Shown here: positions 52,257-60,396 of the stretch, one piece after another
Numbering within the stretch: the stretch's first letter is position 1
How the letters are laid out: the number at the start of each line of letters is the position of its first letter
Source: Chitinophaga rupis
GTDB taxonomy: Bacteria; Bacteroidota; Bacteroidia; Chitinophagales; Chitinophagaceae
DNA: 64,000 nucleotides
Reading direction: 5' to 3'
Assembly (NCBI RefSeq): GCF_900109685.1
Contig: NZ_FOBB01000011.1
Span: forward strand, 131,612 to 195,611
Made by a program: the position numbers and the translations under genes
The notes under the pieces: model-generated
Seen by the model: the letters and a program-made list of their open reading frames with translations, nothing else
The model's database searches: none
What the model was told of the DNA's origin: nothing

Positions 52257-53551
52257 TAAGGTTTTAAGCCTTCTGTAGCTACCCGCGAAGGCGTATCCTT
52301 CCCATCTACAATAGAAACGGCGCTAACGGCAATAGCCTGTATGGTGCTGGTAATGTTCTGTATATCTAAGGTTTCTACTTCATCATTTACGGAGTGGTAC
52401 AAACTATCGGTATCTATCTGGTCGGTAGATATAGTATGTGCCGGTACGCCTAAACGGGCCAGGGTAGCGTTATCCGAGCGGTAAAACAGCTGTTGGTCCG
52501 GATAAGGATCCGGGTAAAAATGGAAGATGGAGCCTTCCAGGTTACGCTGCAGGATCTGCCCGAAGTCTGATCTTTCAAAGCCGGTAATAAAAGCGCTGTT
52601 CTTGCCAAACTTGGATTCCTTACCGATCATTTCAATATTAAACATAGCCACTACTTTCTCCGGCTGCATAAGCTGGGAAAAGAACCGGGCGCCATAGCTG
52701 CCCATCTCTTCGCCGGTAAAGGTGGCAAAGATCAGGGTGCGGGCAGGTTTGTGGTTCTTGTAATAATTGGCCAGCATCATTACCGCGGTAGAGCCGCTGG
52801 CATCATCATCGGCCCCGTTGGCAATACTATCCTGCTCCACGGGTTTTAAGATCCCAATATGATCGTAATGGGCGGAGAAGATCACGTATTCATCCGGACG
52901 GCTGCTGCCGGGTATCATACCTACCACGTTAAACAATGGCAGGGGTGTTACCTGCTGGCGCACATCCAGGTTCACACTGCGTATAGCCGTATCAGTGGGT
53001 TCCTGCAATACCAGCACCAGGTTGCCGCTGTCAGCCATCTGGTAGTTCTGCTGCAGGTACTCGCCGTACTGGCGGAAGCTTTCGCTTTGCGCGGCATCTA
53101 CCCATACAATGGTATTGCCTTTCTGCGAACGTAGGGCCCGTACCCGGTCAAAAAAGTTATCGCCGGATTTAATATGCTGTTCTGCCACCTGGCCTTCCTG
53201 GTTCCAGTTCAGCTGGCCGGCTGTACTTTTTACAATAACGTTTTCGGATACACGCTTTTCGCCATTGATGGTCAGGTTCACGCTTACCGGTTTTACGCGG
53301 TACATGTAAAAGGTCTGGCGGTAGCCTTTGGCATTCTGCCAGGGCTGCAGGCCGGCCTTTTGAAACTCCTGCTCAATAAATGTAGCAGCTTTATCTATAC
53401 CGGGTGAGAATGTTTTGCGTCCCTGCATATCATCCGCCGCCAGTGTGCTGATGATACGTTTAACTTCTGAGCTGCTGATACTATCCTGTGAACGGGCATT
53501 TAGGCTAAAGGCTGCTAATATGACGGTGGTGGTTAACCAGATTCTGTACAT
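52256..53551 (-). CDS. M28-family zinc aminopeptidase (secreted)
   Basis: A 431-residue peptidase with a signal peptide (about residues 1-21). The M28 metal and catalytic motifs are present in order: IFSAHYDHIGI (His and Asp), NGADDDASGSTAVMMLA (bridging Asp), FTGEEMGSYGARFF (Glu pair), MFNIEMIGK and late His in SVNDEVETLD/DSLYHSVND. It probably processes peptides in the periplasm or outside the cell. Confidence 0.9.
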   Translation of the reverse strand: MYRIWLTTTVILAAFSLNARSQDSISSSEVKRIISTLAADDMQGRKTFSPGIDKAATFIEQEFQKAGLQPWQNAKGYRQTFYMYRVKPVSVNLTINGEKRVSENVIVKSTAGQLNWNQEGQVAEQHIKSGDNFFDRVRALRSQKGNTIVWVDAAQSESFRQYGEYLQQNYQMADSGNLVLVLQEPTDTAIRSVNLDVRQQVTPLPLFNVVGMIPGSSRPDEYVIFSAHYDHIGILKPVEQDSIANGADDDASGSTAVMMLANYYKNHKPARTLIFATFTGEEMGSYGARFFSQLMQPEKVVAMFNIEMIGKESKFGKNSAFITGFERSDFGQILQRNLEGSIFHFYPDPYPDQQLFYRSDNATLARLGVPAHTISTDQIDTDSLYHSVNDEVETLDIQNITSTIQAIAVSAVSIVDGKDTPSRVATEGLKP

Positions 53552-53621
53552 AGAAATGCTTATTATAACACAAATAAACTAATATCTGCATAAACAAGCA
53601 AACCCATACGCCATAATTACG

Positions 53622-53629
53622 TATTTTTG
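53622..53629 (+). promoter_or_regulatory. Candidate -7 box (TATTTTTG) of ruvB
   Basis: TATTTTTG fits TAnnTTTG and ends 17 bases before the ruvB ATG. Confidence 0.45.
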
Positions 53630-53646
53630 AACACTTTCAGTACATT

Positions 53647-54675
53647 ATGTCTAATCCGCATTTAAGACCAGAAGAAAACCGCCTCAGTGCAGCGGAAAAA
53701 GAGTTTGAGAATAGTATACGGCCCAGGGATATCGTTGATTTCTCCGGGCAGGACCAGATCATTGACAACCTGAAAGTGTTTATTAAAGCCGCTAAAATGC
53801 GGGGGGAAGCGTTGGACCACATCCTGTTCCATGGCCCTCCGGGACTGGGAAAAACTACGCTCTCGCGTATTGTGTCCAATGAAATGGGGGTAAATATCAG
53901 GGAAACTTCCGGCCCGGTAATAGAAAAGCCTGGCGACCTGGCCGGCCTGCTCACGAATTTAGAAGAACGAGATGTGCTGTTCATTGATGAAATACACCGC
54001 TTAAGCACCGTGGTGGAGGAATACCTGTACTCCGCCATGGAAGATTACCGCATAGATATTATGATAGACAGCGGTCCCAGCGCCCGCTCCATACAAATAA
54101 ACCTGCATCCTTTTACGCTGATAGGGGCTACCACCCGCAGTGGTTTGCTTACGGCGCCCCTGCTTTCCCGCTTTGGTATTAAATCACGGCTGGAATACTA
54201 CAATGCCGCTACCCTGCAAAAGATCATCTGGCGGGCTGCCGGCCTGCTGCAAACCAAGATCACTTCCGATGCGGCCATGGAAATAGCCCGGCGCTCCCGC
54301 GGCACCCCGCGTATTGCCAATGGGCTGCTGCGCCGTGTGCGTGATTTTGCGCAGGTAATGGGTAACGGCACTATTGACCTGGCCATTTCCGAGTTTAGTT
54401 TAAAAGCGCTGAATGTGGATGAATATGGCCTGGATGATATGGATAACCGCATCCTGAACGTGATCATTGAAAACTTTAAAGGCGGACCGGTAGGTATTAC
54501 CACTATTGCCACCGCAGTGGGGGAAGAACCCGGCACCCTGGAAGAAGTATATGAGCCCTTCCTGATACAGGAAGGCTTTATTAAACGCACGCCCCGCGGC
54601 CGCGAAGTAACGGAAAAAGCCTACACGCATTTGGGTAAGATACCGAACAAAGGAGGAGGAAGCCTGCTGTTTTAA
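53647..54675 (+). CDS. ruvB: Holliday junction branch migration ATPase RuvB
   Basis: A 342-residue AAA+ motor. Walker A is LFHGPPGLGKTTLSRIV (about residue 61), Walker B VLFIDEIHRLS, followed by YRIDIMIDSGPSARSIQI and TRSGLLTAPLLSRFGI (sensor/arginine finger). The C-terminal winged helix ends FIKRTPRGREVTEKAYTHLG. It works with RuvA (not here) and RuvC (57719). Its TAA stop overlaps a word-type repeat arm. Confidence 0.96.
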   Translation: MSNPHLRPEENRLSAAEKEFENSIRPRDIVDFSGQDQIIDNLKVFIKAAKMRGEALDHILFHGPPGLGKTTLSRIVSNEMGVNIRETSGPVIEKPGDLAGLLTNLEERDVLFIDEIHRLSTVVEEYLYSAMEDYRIDIMIDSGPSARSIQINLHPFTLIGATTRSGLLTAPLLSRFGIKSRLEYYNAATLQKIIWRAAGLLQTKITSDAAMEIARRSRGTPRIANGLLRRVRDFAQVMGNGTIDLAISEFSLKALNVDEYGLDDMDNRILNVIIENFKGGPVGITTIATAVGEEPGTLEEVYEPFLIQEGFIKRTPRGREVTEKAYTHLGKIPNKGGGSLLF

Positions 54676-54935
54676 TTACGAATTATTTAATTACGACCCC
54701 GCCCAAAGCGGTGCATAGCCTGCCCTGCCAAGCGGGGAATGCCATTGAAAGTAATTATGATATGAATAATTACGAATGAAATAGCTGAATGGTGTAGCAG
54801 CCATTTTAATCAGAACTTTAAATCATTTTTATAAGAAAAGCCCTGCATGATTAACATGCAGGGCTTTTATGACTTATAGTTATTAGCTTTACATACTACC
54901 CAATTCGTAATTCGTAATTAAATAATTCGTAACTA
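54674..54935. repeat. Word-type inverted repeat bracketing a terminator, AATTACGAATT family
   Basis: A perfect 21-bp inverted repeat lies at 54676-54696 and 54912-54932 (starting TTACGAATTATTTAATTACG). A third copy stands near 54763. The left arm begins at the ruvB stop codon (TAA), the right arm abuts the stop (TAG) of the response regulator. The terminator 54836-54868 is between. Other words of this family are at 7159 and 29442. Confidence 0.92.
54836..54868. terminator. Bidirectional intrinsic terminator between ruvB and the response regulator
   Basis: A perfect 14-bp stem AAAAGCCCTGCATG/CATGCAGGGCTTTT with a five-base loop. Confidence 0.92.
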
Positions 54936-55634
54936 CTCCTTCACCACCAGCCTGAAGCCGTTCCCGTGAATATTCACGATCTCAATATCCGGATCGTCTT
55001 TCAGGTATTTGCGCAGCTTGGCAATGTATACATCCATACTGCGGCCATTAAAATAAGTGTCGCTGCCCCAGATCTTCTTCAGCGCCAGCTCACGCGGCAA
55101 CAGGTCGTTCTTATGCTCACACAGCATGCGCAGCAGCTCATTTTCTTTCGGGGAAAGCGTATGTGATTCACCGTCGTGCACAAGTGTACGCAGGCGGGCG
55201 TTGAACTGGTAGCGGCCAATGGTAAATTCGTGCTGCTCTTCTTCCTTATTGCTCAGCTCCTGGTTACGTTTCAGGATAGCCTTTATCTTCAGCAGCAGCA
55301 GCTCGCTGTCAAATGGTTTTACAATGTAATCGTCGGCGCCCAGCTTGTAGCCCTGGATAATGTCTTCCTTCATTGTTTTAGCGGAAAGGAAGAACAGGGG
55401 AATGTCGGGGTCTACGTCGCGGATCTCTTCCGCCAGCTTAAAGCCATCCATATTGGGCATCATAATATCCAGCAGGCACAGGTCAAATTTTTCCCGGCGA
55501 AAGGCCGCCAGGGCCAGTATGCCGTCCCGGCACAATTCCACTTCATAGTCATTTAATTCCAGGTAGTTCTTGAGTACCATACCCAGGTTGGTATCATCTT
55601 CTGCCAGCAATATGTTTGGTTTACGCTCTTCCAT
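54933..55634 (-). CDS. OmpR-family response regulator (orphan)
   Basis: A 233-residue regulator. The receiver domain has acidic residues in LLAEDDTNLG, phosphoacceptor Asp56 in LLDIMMPNMDG and a Lys in IVKPFDSELL. The winged helix starts near residue 140 with FNARLRTLVHDGE and HTLSPKENELLRML, then IWGSDTYFNGRSMDVYIAKLRKYLKDD. No histidine kinase gene is adjacent. A second, related regulator lies at 58531. Confidence 0.92.
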   Translation of the reverse strand: MEERKPNILLAEDDTNLGMVLKNYLELNDYEVELCRDGILALAAFRREKFDLCLLDIMMPNMDGFKLAEEIRDVDPDIPLFFLSAKTMKEDIIQGYKLGADDYIVKPFDSELLLLKIKAILKRNQELSNKEEEQHEFTIGRYQFNARLRTLVHDGESHTLSPKENELLRMLCEHKNDLLPRELALKKIWGSDTYFNGRSMDVYIAKLRKYLKDDPDIEIVNIHGNGFRLVVKE

Positions 55635-55659
55635 AATACTTATGGGTTATTAGTTTGAA

Positions 55660-55667
55660 CAAATATA
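55660..55667 (-). promoter_or_regulatory. Candidate -7 box of the response regulator
   Basis: On the minus strand this reads TATATTTG (TAnnTTTG) and lies 25 bases upstream of the start codon. Confidence 0.5.
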
Positions 55668-55705
55668 GAATTTTATACAGCAAGAGGTCTTGCTAAATTG
55701 TTAAA

Positions 55706-55870
55706 ATAGTCCATGGTCGATGGTCCATAGTCCATTGCATATTTCATATAATAAATATTGTGCAAGTAGGAGATGGCTGTAACTATTCACTATAATCCAT
55801 CCTGCTACATACCGGGAAAAACCGGTGTTGGCGAAAAAGGCTATGGACTATCGGCTATGGTCCATGGACC
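55706..55870. repeat. Word-type inverted repeat, CCATGG family (locus 3)
   Basis: The left arm 55706-55735 (ATAGTCCATGGTCGATGG...) and right arm 55842-55870 (CTATGGACTATCGGCTATGG...) are near reverse complements, 106 bases apart. The left arm is very similar to those at 20735 and 3735, while the spacer is unrelated. Confidence 0.87.
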
Positions 55871-55890
55871 GTACCGCCTACAACGGTGCA

Positions 55891-56688
55891 CTAACGTTTA
55901 CCTACCAACGAAGTAAAGGGATACCGCAGGTTCTTATAATCGATCATGTCCACTACAATGCTGCCTACGGAAATGGCGCTTTGAATGCGCAGAGGTACTT
56001 TATTAGGATCATCGCTCACCCAAACATCCATCTGCTCTCCACCCTGGAACATGGTGCCTTTGATCAGCAGTGGCTTAAAACGGATGGCCCTGAACTTGCC
56101 ATAGCGGGTATCTATTACTTCCTTACCCAGGTAACGGATATAGATATTGTACACCTGGTCGTCCAGGAACATATTGAAAGGTATCTTATCATTCACCTTG
56201 TACTTGTCAAAGTTAATGTTACGGGCATAAAATACGGCGCTAACCACGTCCTGCACGCACTCCGGCACTTTAAAGGTACCATTGGTGCTGGTGGCTATGT
56301 GCTGGGTTTGATCAAAGGTTACGTTATTATAGATCTTATAGCCGCCTTCATTTACATTCCGTACAAACTTCAGGGGCCGCATGCTGGCGGTATCAATATA
56401 ACTTTCGTATTTATCGCGCACTTTAAAGAACCAGTCGTAGGCACGGTAGGTTTTGCCTTCGCCTATAATATGGTATACATCTTTACCGCCCAGCTTTTCC
56501 AGCAGGCAGCTAAAGGTGGCCTCTCCGGCGCCTACATACACGCCGCTCAGGCGGTAATATACTTTCAGGGTTATATTTTCTCCGGGTTTAAAACTGCCAT
56601 TGGTAATACCACAAAATTCACTCTGGGCTTTAACGGGATAACTATGGAACAGACCTGTAAGTAAGAATATGAGTATAAAATACCTCAT
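55891..56688 (-). CDS. DUF3108 periplasmic protein
   Basis: A 265-residue protein with a signal peptide (about residues 1-21, ending KAQ) and a DUF3108 beta domain: LKVYYRLSGVYVGAGEATFSCL, then KYESYIDTASMRPLKFVRNV, ECVQDVVSAVFYARN and VWVSDDPNKVPLRIQSAISVGSI. It likely binds a hydrophobic or lipid molecule, but function is not established. Nine bases separate it from the upstream LPG-synthase-TM gene, so they form an operon. Confidence 0.82.
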   Translation of the reverse strand: MRYFILIFLLTGLFHSYPVKAQSEFCGITNGSFKPGENITLKVYYRLSGVYVGAGEATFSCLLEKLGGKDVYHIIGEGKTYRAYDWFFKVRDKYESYIDTASMRPLKFVRNVNEGGYKIYNNVTFDQTQHIATSTNGTFKVPECVQDVVSAVFYARNINFDKYKVNDKIPFNMFLDDQVYNIYIRYLGKEVIDTRYGKFRAIRFKPLLIKGTMFQGGEQMDVWVSDDPNKVPLRIQSAISVGSIVVDMIDYKNLRYPFTSLVGKR

Positions 56689-56697
56689 GGATGGATG

Positions 56698-57687
56698 CTA
56701 TTTATCCTTAAAAATCTTTACTCCTAATAACAGGATACTTCCCAGAACAGCAGGCAAAAGCAGGTTCACCAGCCAAATGCCCACAGTAGCAGCGATGATG
56801 GCCGCGGTATTATTGCTTAACAGGCCCAGGAAATAGATGCTTACCTTACCTCTCAGCCCCAGCTCAACTACGGCAATGGTGGGCACTAAAGCCATTACCA
56901 GGTAGATCACTGCATTCAGCAGAAACCCTTGCCACCACAGCATTTCCACGCCAAAGGTATCCAGCAAAATCAAATACTGTGCCGAGAAGATCACGTACCG
57001 GCAGGCAGAAAGCAGCAGCAGGTATTGCAGATCCCCACTGGTATAGCGGGTGATGATCTGTATAAATACTTTGGCCTTTCTTAGTACCGGTATCTTTTCA
57101 AAGATCGCTATTACAATCTGTAACCGAAAATATAATATAATGGTCAAGGCTCCAATAAGCATAAGCACCCCCAGCAAAATTTTTTCCCAGAAGTTAGGGG
57201 AAAAATAGGCGTTAGCCTTGATCAGCGGGAAGTTATTGATATAGTAGATGAGCCCTGTTAACCCAAAGATAATAGTAACAATGAGCTGACTGAGGCCGCC
57301 GATCATGGTGGCGGCAATAGATTTCAGCTTGTTCTGGTTACTCATATACAGCATACGGCCACCGTATTCGCCTATACGGTTTGGGGTGTTGATAGACAGT
57401 GATACCCCCGACAGCACTGCGCTAAAGGCCCGCAGGAACGATACCTCCTCCAGGGAGCGTACCAGCAGCTGCCACTTGCGCGCCTCCAGGCCCCAGTTAA
57501 AAAGCATTAGTATAAACACTAACGTTAGTGCCACCCCTCCCTTTTGCCGGAGGGTAAACCACATGTGCTGTAAAGAAAGGGCCAGATCGGGTTGATGTTT
57601 TACCTGGGAGTAGATGGAATAGGCTAACCAGCTAAAAAGGACCGCGCCTAACAGGTAATTGAGAATTATTTTGGTACTTTTGTTCAG
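56698..57687 (-). CDS. Lysylphosphatidylglycerol synthase transmembrane-region family protein
   Basis: A membrane protein of the UPF0104/LPG_synthase_TM family with about eight helices and conserved NWGLEARKWQLLVR, NTPNRIGEYGGR and GGLSQLIVTI segments. The first ATG (57564) would skip the first helix. In frame upstream, without stop, is LNKSTKIILNYLLGAVLFSW, the usual family N-terminus, so the start is probably CTG at 57687 (330 residues). The stop in this frame at 57693 excludes an earlier start. Such proteins may move lipids or lipid-linked substrates. The DUF3108 gene follows. Confidence 0.75.
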   Translation of the reverse strand: MNKSTKIILNYLLGAVLFSWLAYSIYSQVKHQPDLALSLQHMWFTLRQKGGVALTLVFILMLFNWGLEARKWQLLVRSLEEVSFLRAFSAVLSGVSLSINTPNRIGEYGGRMLYMSNQNKLKSIAATMIGGLSQLIVTIIFGLTGLIYYINNFPLIKANAYFSPNFWEKILLGVLMLIGALTIILYFRLQIVIAIFEKIPVLRKAKVFIQIITRYTSGDLQYLLLLSACRYVIFSAQYLILLDTFGVEMLWWQGFLLNAVIYLVMALVPTIAVVELGLRGKVSIYFLGLLSNNTAAIIAATVGIWLVNLLLPAVLGSILLLGVKIFKDK

Positions 57688-57702
57688 ACATTAAGATTTT
57701 GG

Positions 57703-57710
57703 CAAAAATA
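57703..57710 (-). promoter_or_regulatory. Candidate -7 box before the CTG start
   Basis: On the minus strand this reads TATTTTTG (TAnnTTTG), 15 bases upstream of the presumed CTG start. Confidence 0.4.
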
Positions 57711-57718
57711 AACCGCGG

Positions 57719-58282
57719 TTGGCAAACAAGTCAAAAATAATTCTGGGGATAGACCCGGGTACGCTGGTAATGGGGTATGGCCTTATACAGGTTCAAGGCA
57801 AAAATGCCAGTCTTATAAAAATGGATGTGCTGAAACTATCCAATCGTAAAGACCACTATGAAAGGCTACAACTGATTCATTCCTGTATTAATGAGCTTAT
57901 ACTGTTACACAAACCTGATTGTTGTGCAATTGAAGCTCCCTTTTTTGGTAAGAACGTTCAAAGTATGTTAAAGCTGGGCCGCGCACAGGGGGTAGCCATT
58001 GCTACTGCTATGCAGGCTGGCCTTACTGTAGCTGAATACTCTCCTAAAAAAGTGAAACAGTCCATTACCGGTAACGGTAATGCCGACAAGGAACAGGTAT
58101 GGCAGATGTTACAGCGTATACTTACGTTCTCAGAACGGCCCGATTACCTGGATGCAACCGATGCCCTGGCAGTAGCCGTGTGCCATCATTTCCAGGAAAG
58201 CAGCCCCCTGGCCGGCCTGCCCAAAGCAAAAGGATGGGAACAATTTTTGCAACAGCACCCCCACCGGATTGTGAGCAAGTAG
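57719..58282 (+). CDS. ruvC: Holliday junction resolvase RuvC
   Basis: A 187-residue endonuclease that cuts Holliday junctions with RuvAB. The start is TTG. Catalytic acids lie in ILGIDPGT (first Asp), CAIEAPFFGKN (Glu) and YLDATDALAVAVCHH (Asp pair). A basic HPHRIVSK tail ends it. Only 31 bases separate its start from that of the divergent membrane gene, so both promoters must be very short or overlapping. Confidence 0.93.
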   Translation: MANKSKIILGIDPGTLVMGYGLIQVQGKNASLIKMDVLKLSNRKDHYERLQLIHSCINELILLHKPDCCAIEAPFFGKNVQSMLKLGRAQGVAIATAMQAGLTVAEYSPKKVKQSITGNGNADKEQVWQMLQRILTFSERPDYLDATDALAVAVCHHFQESSPLAGLPKAKGWEQFLQQHPHRIVSK

Positions 58283-58530
58283 CTTCCCCAGCCCTGAGGC
58301 AGCCCCATTTTGCCCACTGCAAACTGGTAACAGTGAGGAAGTTATACAATCCATCATTAAAAAGGTTATTTTATAAGTTCATAAATTGTATTTATTTTGA
58401 CTAAAAATCTCCTTGATAACTCCATGAATAACTGGGCCGGGGACAGCGCCATTGCTACAATGATTACTAATTCAAACCGGATTATTCGTAGAAAACGAGA
58501 CATTTATATTAATTCAGCATCACTGCAACT

Positions 58531-59301
58531 ATGAAAGCAAGAATCCTATTTGTGGAAGATGATCAGAATGTTGGTGCAGCCACGAAACGAAGACTTGAGG
58601 AACAGGGCTATGAAGTACGGCATTGTACAGACGGGCTAATGGCCTGGGAAGAGTTCCAGCACCGGACTTTTGATATCTGCCTGCTGGATGTGATGATCCC
58701 TAAAAAAGGCGGGGGCCCTGAAAAGGGCGGCATTTCCGAAAAAGACCATGGTTTTGAGCTGGCCAGGCAGATCCGCAAGCGGAATGATGTGATCCCTATC
58801 CTGTTCATTACTTCCAAATCTATGATGGAGGATAAGATCGCCGGGTTTAAAACCGGTGCGGATGATTACATTACCAAGCCCATTAACCTGCAGGAGCTGG
58901 TTTTGCGTATAGAGGTGTTCCTGAAAAGGACCAAGAACATGGTGCAGGCTACCCAGGCGGCAAAGCCCACCCAGTACGTAATTGGCAAGCTCACCTTTGA
59001 CTACGCCGACCTGAGGCTGCATGACAGTACGCAGAACAAGTCGTTCACCCTTACCCAAAAGGAGGCCGACCTGCTGCGGTTCCTGTGTGATAATGCCAAT
59101 AAAGCGCTCAAGCGGGAAGATATCTTATTTAATGTATGGGGCAAGGACGATTACTTCCTGGGCCGCAGCATGGATGTGTTTATTACCAAACTGAGGAAGT
59201 ATTTTAAATCAGACCCTGAGATAAAGCTGGAAACCCTGCATGGCGTAGGCTTCCGTTTTAATGTGCCCCACACGCCTAATGTGTCAACATCTCTGCCCTG
59301 A
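58531..59301 (+). CDS. OmpR-family response regulator with Gly/Lys-rich receiver insert
   Basis: A 256-residue regulator. The receiver domain has LFVEDDQNVG and phosphoacceptor Asp53 in ICLLDVMIP. Directly after it about 13 extra residues appear (KKGGGPEKGGISEKD, about 58-72) before HGFELARQIR, where the normal sequence is GMDGFELA. This loop forms the phosphorylation site surface, so the insert may affect partner choice. The winged helix has FTLTQKEADLLRFL and GRSMDVFITKLRKYFKSDP, much like the regulator at 54933. No kinase is adjacent. Its 3' end overlaps the HIT gene. Confidence 0.9.
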   Translation: MKARILFVEDDQNVGAATKRRLEEQGYEVRHCTDGLMAWEEFQHRTFDICLLDVMIPKKGGGPEKGGISEKDHGFELARQIRKRNDVIPILFITSKSMMEDKIAGFKTGADDYITKPINLQELVLRIEVFLKRTKNMVQATQAAKPTQYVIGKLTFDYADLRLHDSTQNKSFTLTQKEADLLRFLCDNANKALKREDILFNVWGKDDYFLGRSMDVFITKLRKYFKSDPEIKLETLHGVGFRFNVPHTPNVSTSLP

Positions 59302-59680
59302 TCTTTTCCTGCACTGCTTTAAACTCCGCCTCCGTCAACTTTAGCTTGGGATGAGCAAAGTTCATATCATCTGCCGAATTGATCGGGATCAGGTGCATGT
59401 GCGCATGCGCTACCTCCAGTCCTACTACGCTAACGCCTACCCGGTTACAGGGAAAGGAGCGCTCCATGGCTTTGGCAATGGGACGGGCAAATACCAGCCA
59501 CTCTCCCAGCAGCTCATCCGGCACATCAAAGAATTTATCAACTTCCAGCTTGGGCACAATCAGCGTATGCCCTTTTACCAGCGGAAAAATATCCAGGAAA
59601 GCATAGAAGTGGTCATTCTCTGCTATCTTATAGCTGGGGATCTCTCCTTTAATGATCTTAGTGAAAACGGAAACAGACAT
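59276..59680 (-). CDS. HIT-family hydrolase
   Basis: A 134-residue nucleotide hydrolase/transferase-fold protein. The histidine triad HAHMHLIPI (H-x-H-x-H, about residue 98) is present, with the conserved FLDIFPLVKGHTLIVPK region. Substrates are usually nucleoside phosphoramidates or dinucleotides. The gene converges with the regulator at 58531 and overlaps it by 26 bases. Confidence 0.92.
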   Translation of the reverse strand: MSVSVFTKIIKGEIPSYKIAENDHFYAFLDIFPLVKGHTLIVPKLEVDKFFDVPDELLGEWLVFARPIAKAMERSFPCNRVGVSVVGLEVAHAHMHLIPINSADDMNFAHPKLKLTEAEFKAVQEKIRAEMLTH

Positions 59681-59683
59681 GAT

Positions 59684-59761
59684 GATTTACGATTTTAGAT
59701 TTACGATTTTAAACCTACGGGGATTTGAACAAATCTGAAATGCAGATCTAAGATCTGAAAT
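59684..59761. repeat. Word-type repeats, GATTTACGATTTTAGAT family
   Basis: GATTTACGATTTTAGATTTA (59684-59703) followed by another copy, and an imperfect reverse-complement arm (59728-59761, AACAAATCTGAAATGCAGATC...). The word matches that at 52173. It begins four bases after the HIT start codon's last base. Confidence 0.75.
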
Positions 59762-59765
59762 AAAA

Positions 59766-59788
59766 AACCCCGGCGCAAGGCCGGGGTG
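59766..59788 (-). terminator. Intrinsic terminator of greA
   Basis: On the minus strand an eight-base-pair GC-rich stem ACCCCGGC/GCCGGGGT is followed by TTTTTTA. It lies 23 bases past the greA stop. Confidence 0.88.
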
Positions 59789-59810
59789 GTGTAACCAGTG
59801 TATCAGTTTA

Positions 59811-60284
59811 TCAAACGCTTATATTATCGATCTTGAATTTGATGTGCCCGTTAGGCGCCTGTACATCGGCCACCTCGCCTACCTGTTTGCCTAACAAACC
59901 TTTACCAATAGGAGAAGTTACAGATATCTTACCCGCTTTCAGATCAGCCTCTGTTTCAGACACCAGCTGGTAGGTAACGGTTTTTTTATTGGCTACATTG
60001 GTAATAGTTACCTTACATAAAATGGATACTTTGGAGGTATCAATAGTATCTGCTTCTACTATCCTGGCAGTAGCAATCGCATTTTCCAAGGTAGCAATTT
60101 TAGCTTCGTGCAATCCCTGTGCTTCTTTAGCCGCATCGTATTCGGCATTCTCTTTCAGGTCGCCTTTTTCCCGTGCTTCTGAAATGGCCCTGGCAATTTC
60201 TGCCCTGCCCTTCGTTTTCAGGGCATTCAGCTCATCCCTCATTTGATCCAGGGTTTCTTTCGTAACATAGTTGACGCCAGACAT
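59811..60284 (-). CDS. greA: Transcription elongation factor GreA
   Basis: A 157-residue factor that rescues stalled RNA polymerase by stimulating transcript cleavage. The N-terminal coiled coil (about 8-75) has LNALKTKGRAEIARAISEAR, REKGDLKENAEYDAAKEAQG with the acidic tip. The C-terminal FKBP-like domain has ISVTSPIGKGLLGKQVGEV. Upstream leader holds a terminator-like hairpin, noted at 60307. Confidence 0.95.
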   Translation of the reverse strand: MSGVNYVTKETLDQMRDELNALKTKGRAEIARAISEAREKGDLKENAEYDAAKEAQGLHEAKIATLENAIATARIVEADTIDTSKVSILCKVTITNVANKKTVTYQLVSETEADLKAGKISVTSPIGKGLLGKQVGEVADVQAPNGHIKFKIDNISV

Positions 60285-60306
60285 ATCTTTTGGGTTTTAG
60301 AAATAA

Positions 60307-60345
60307 GAAAAAAAAATCAACGCCTCCATTTTCACAGAAGCGTTG
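60307..60345 (-). terminator. Terminator-like hairpin in the greA leader
   Basis: On the minus strand CAACGC/GCGTTG flanks a 20-base loop region, followed by nine Ts. It lies 22 bases upstream of greA and after the upstream dehydrogenase. It may end that dehydrogenase transcript or attenuate greA. Confidence 0.6.
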
Positions 60346-60365
60346 GTACTATGTTTGTATTTAGG

Positions 60366-60373
60366 CAAATATA
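60366..60373 (-). promoter_or_regulatory. Candidate -7 box upstream of the greA leader hairpin
   Basis: On the minus strand TATATTTG (TAnnTTTG). Transcription from here would run through the hairpin at 60307-60345. Confidence 0.4.
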
Positions 60374-60396
60374 ACTATTTTTCGATTTCGGCCAAC

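Noticed and set aside
60307..60345. A homologue of the E. coli greA leader small RNA
   Set aside because: Only the general position is alike; there is no sequence similarity to support homology.
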